A stretch of DNA of 64,000 nucleotides, taken from Halopiger xanaduensis SH-6 (GTDB lineage Archaea; Halobacteriota; Halobacteria; Halobacteriales; Natrialbaceae). Position numbers and translations under genes: made by a program. The notes beneath the pieces are model-generated. The model saw only the letters and a list, made by a program, of their open reading frames with translations, was not told the origin of the DNA and searched no databases. Below, piece after piece: positions 63,963 through 64,000 of this stretch (position 1 is its first letter; each line of letters begins with the position of its first letter). The stretch lies in assembly GCF_000217715.1 (NCBI RefSeq), contig NC_015666.1:2182270-2246269 (forward strand), in the 5' to 3' direction.

Positions 63963-64000
63963 TTAGAGGTTCCGCAAGAACTTCCGGCGCTGCTCCATCT
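63963..64000 (-). CDS. C-terminal end of a minus-strand gene (partial)
   Basis: The last 38 bases read on the minus strand end M-E-Q-R-R-K-F-L-R-N-L followed by TAA, starting the base after the integrase stop. The tail-to-tail arrangement and basic helical ending suggest a real gene, but only 11 residues are visible. Confidence 0.4.
   Translation of the reverse strand, partial: MEQRRKFLRNL

Larger units (their letters stand above)
49594..64000. mobile_element. Integrated accessory element/defence island (right end beyond window)
   Basis: Directly 3' of tRNA-Arg the sequence becomes visibly poorer in GC with long AT-rich intergenic gaps, T-ended codons and many tiny ORFs. Contents: two tyrosine recombinases (55095-55715 and 62811-63962), winged-helix regulators, a GHKL ATPase, a nuclease/methyltransferase pair, a plasmid/provirus-type 572-aa protein and structured noncoding DNA. 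I found no copy of the tRNA 3' end inside the window, so attR lies outside or is degenerate. No capsid, terminase or transposase gene was recognised. It may be a composite of two insertions. Confidence 0.75.

Noticed and set aside
49594-64000. Direct repeat of the tRNA-Arg 3' end (attR)
   Set aside because: I searched by eye for copies of TTCAAATCCTGCAGCGCCC and found none within the window.
49594-64000. CRISPR array or cas genes in the island
   Set aside because: No regularly spaced 28-37 bp repeats with unique spacers and no Cas motifs were seen; the GAATAAG boxes are inverted repeats with short spacers.
1-64000. Chromosomal replication origin (orc1/cdc6 with ORB repeats)
   Set aside because: No Orc1/Cdc6 gene and no ORB-like repeats were recognised.

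Overview
The window is from a halophilic archaeon (class Halobacteria, probably a Natrialbales-type genome such as Haloterrigena or Natrinema). The evidence is very high GC with CTCGAG-rich codon use, acidic proteins, Tat/lipobox signal peptides, halocyanin-type cupredoxins, archaeal information-processing genes (PolB, Mre11-Rad50, PAN, prefoldin beta, RNase P component 4, SRP 7S RNA), archaeal-lipid enzymes and TATA-type promoters often placed about 26 nt upstream of leaderless starts. Assignments rest on reading motifs by eye; no database search was run.

Positions 1 to about 49.6 kb are ordinary core chromosome. In order: a partial thioesterase, an alpha/beta hydrolase, an iron-box-controlled cupredoxin lipoprotein, a two-domain AAA ATPase, thiazole synthase Thi4, a halocyanin, archaetidylserine synthase, a HEAT-repeat protein, a metallo-hydrolase and an exported phospholipase-D protein. 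Next come a DtxR-family regulator with a ferritin-like protein, the sufCBD iron-sulfur assembly cluster with an 18-bp palindrome in its promoter, DNA polymerase B, two small conserved proteins, rad50-mre11, a small regulator and the PAN proteasome ATPase. The following stretch carries GMP synthase subunit A, prefoldin beta, a PAP2/Aur1-like membrane enzyme coupled to an orphan oligopeptide-binding lipoprotein, RNase P component 4, a YhbY protein overlapping an MscS channel, a DMT transporter and the SRP RNA on the minus strand. It ends with a siderophore-binding lipoprotein behind two iron boxes, an Na+-coupled NSS transporter, a regulator/methyltransferase pair, cysteine synthase, a RecA-like ATPase and the UbiA-family ether-lipid prenyltransferase.

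A tRNA-Arg(UCG) at 49519-49593 marks a sharp change. From there to the window end (about 14.4 kb, right end not reached) gene density and GC fall, T-ended codons become frequent and nearly every gene is of accessory type: small winged-helix regulators, two unrelated tyrosine recombinases, a large GHKL (MORC/MutL-like) ATPase behind regularly spaced GAATAAG-N7-CTTATTC inverted repeats, a tail-to-tail Mrr-type nuclease and beta-class DNA methyltransferase, a cluster of tiny overlapping ORFs, a 572-aa winged-helix protein of plasmid/provirus type next to a hairpin-rich noncoding segment, and a terminal integrase. This is an integrated element or composite defence island.

Two themes deserve follow-up. 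(1) A predicted iron regulon: near-identical TTAGGC-N2-GCCTAA operators sit over the starts of a Gln-ligand cupredoxin/helical-repeat lipoprotein and a siderophore-binding protein, and the window also holds a DtxR-like regulator with altered metal ligands. (2) The island: a GHKL ATPase with its own repeat-array promoter, near a DNA methyltransferase/nuclease pair, recalls MORC/MutL-type ATPases associated with restriction systems, but in an arrangement I do not recognise.
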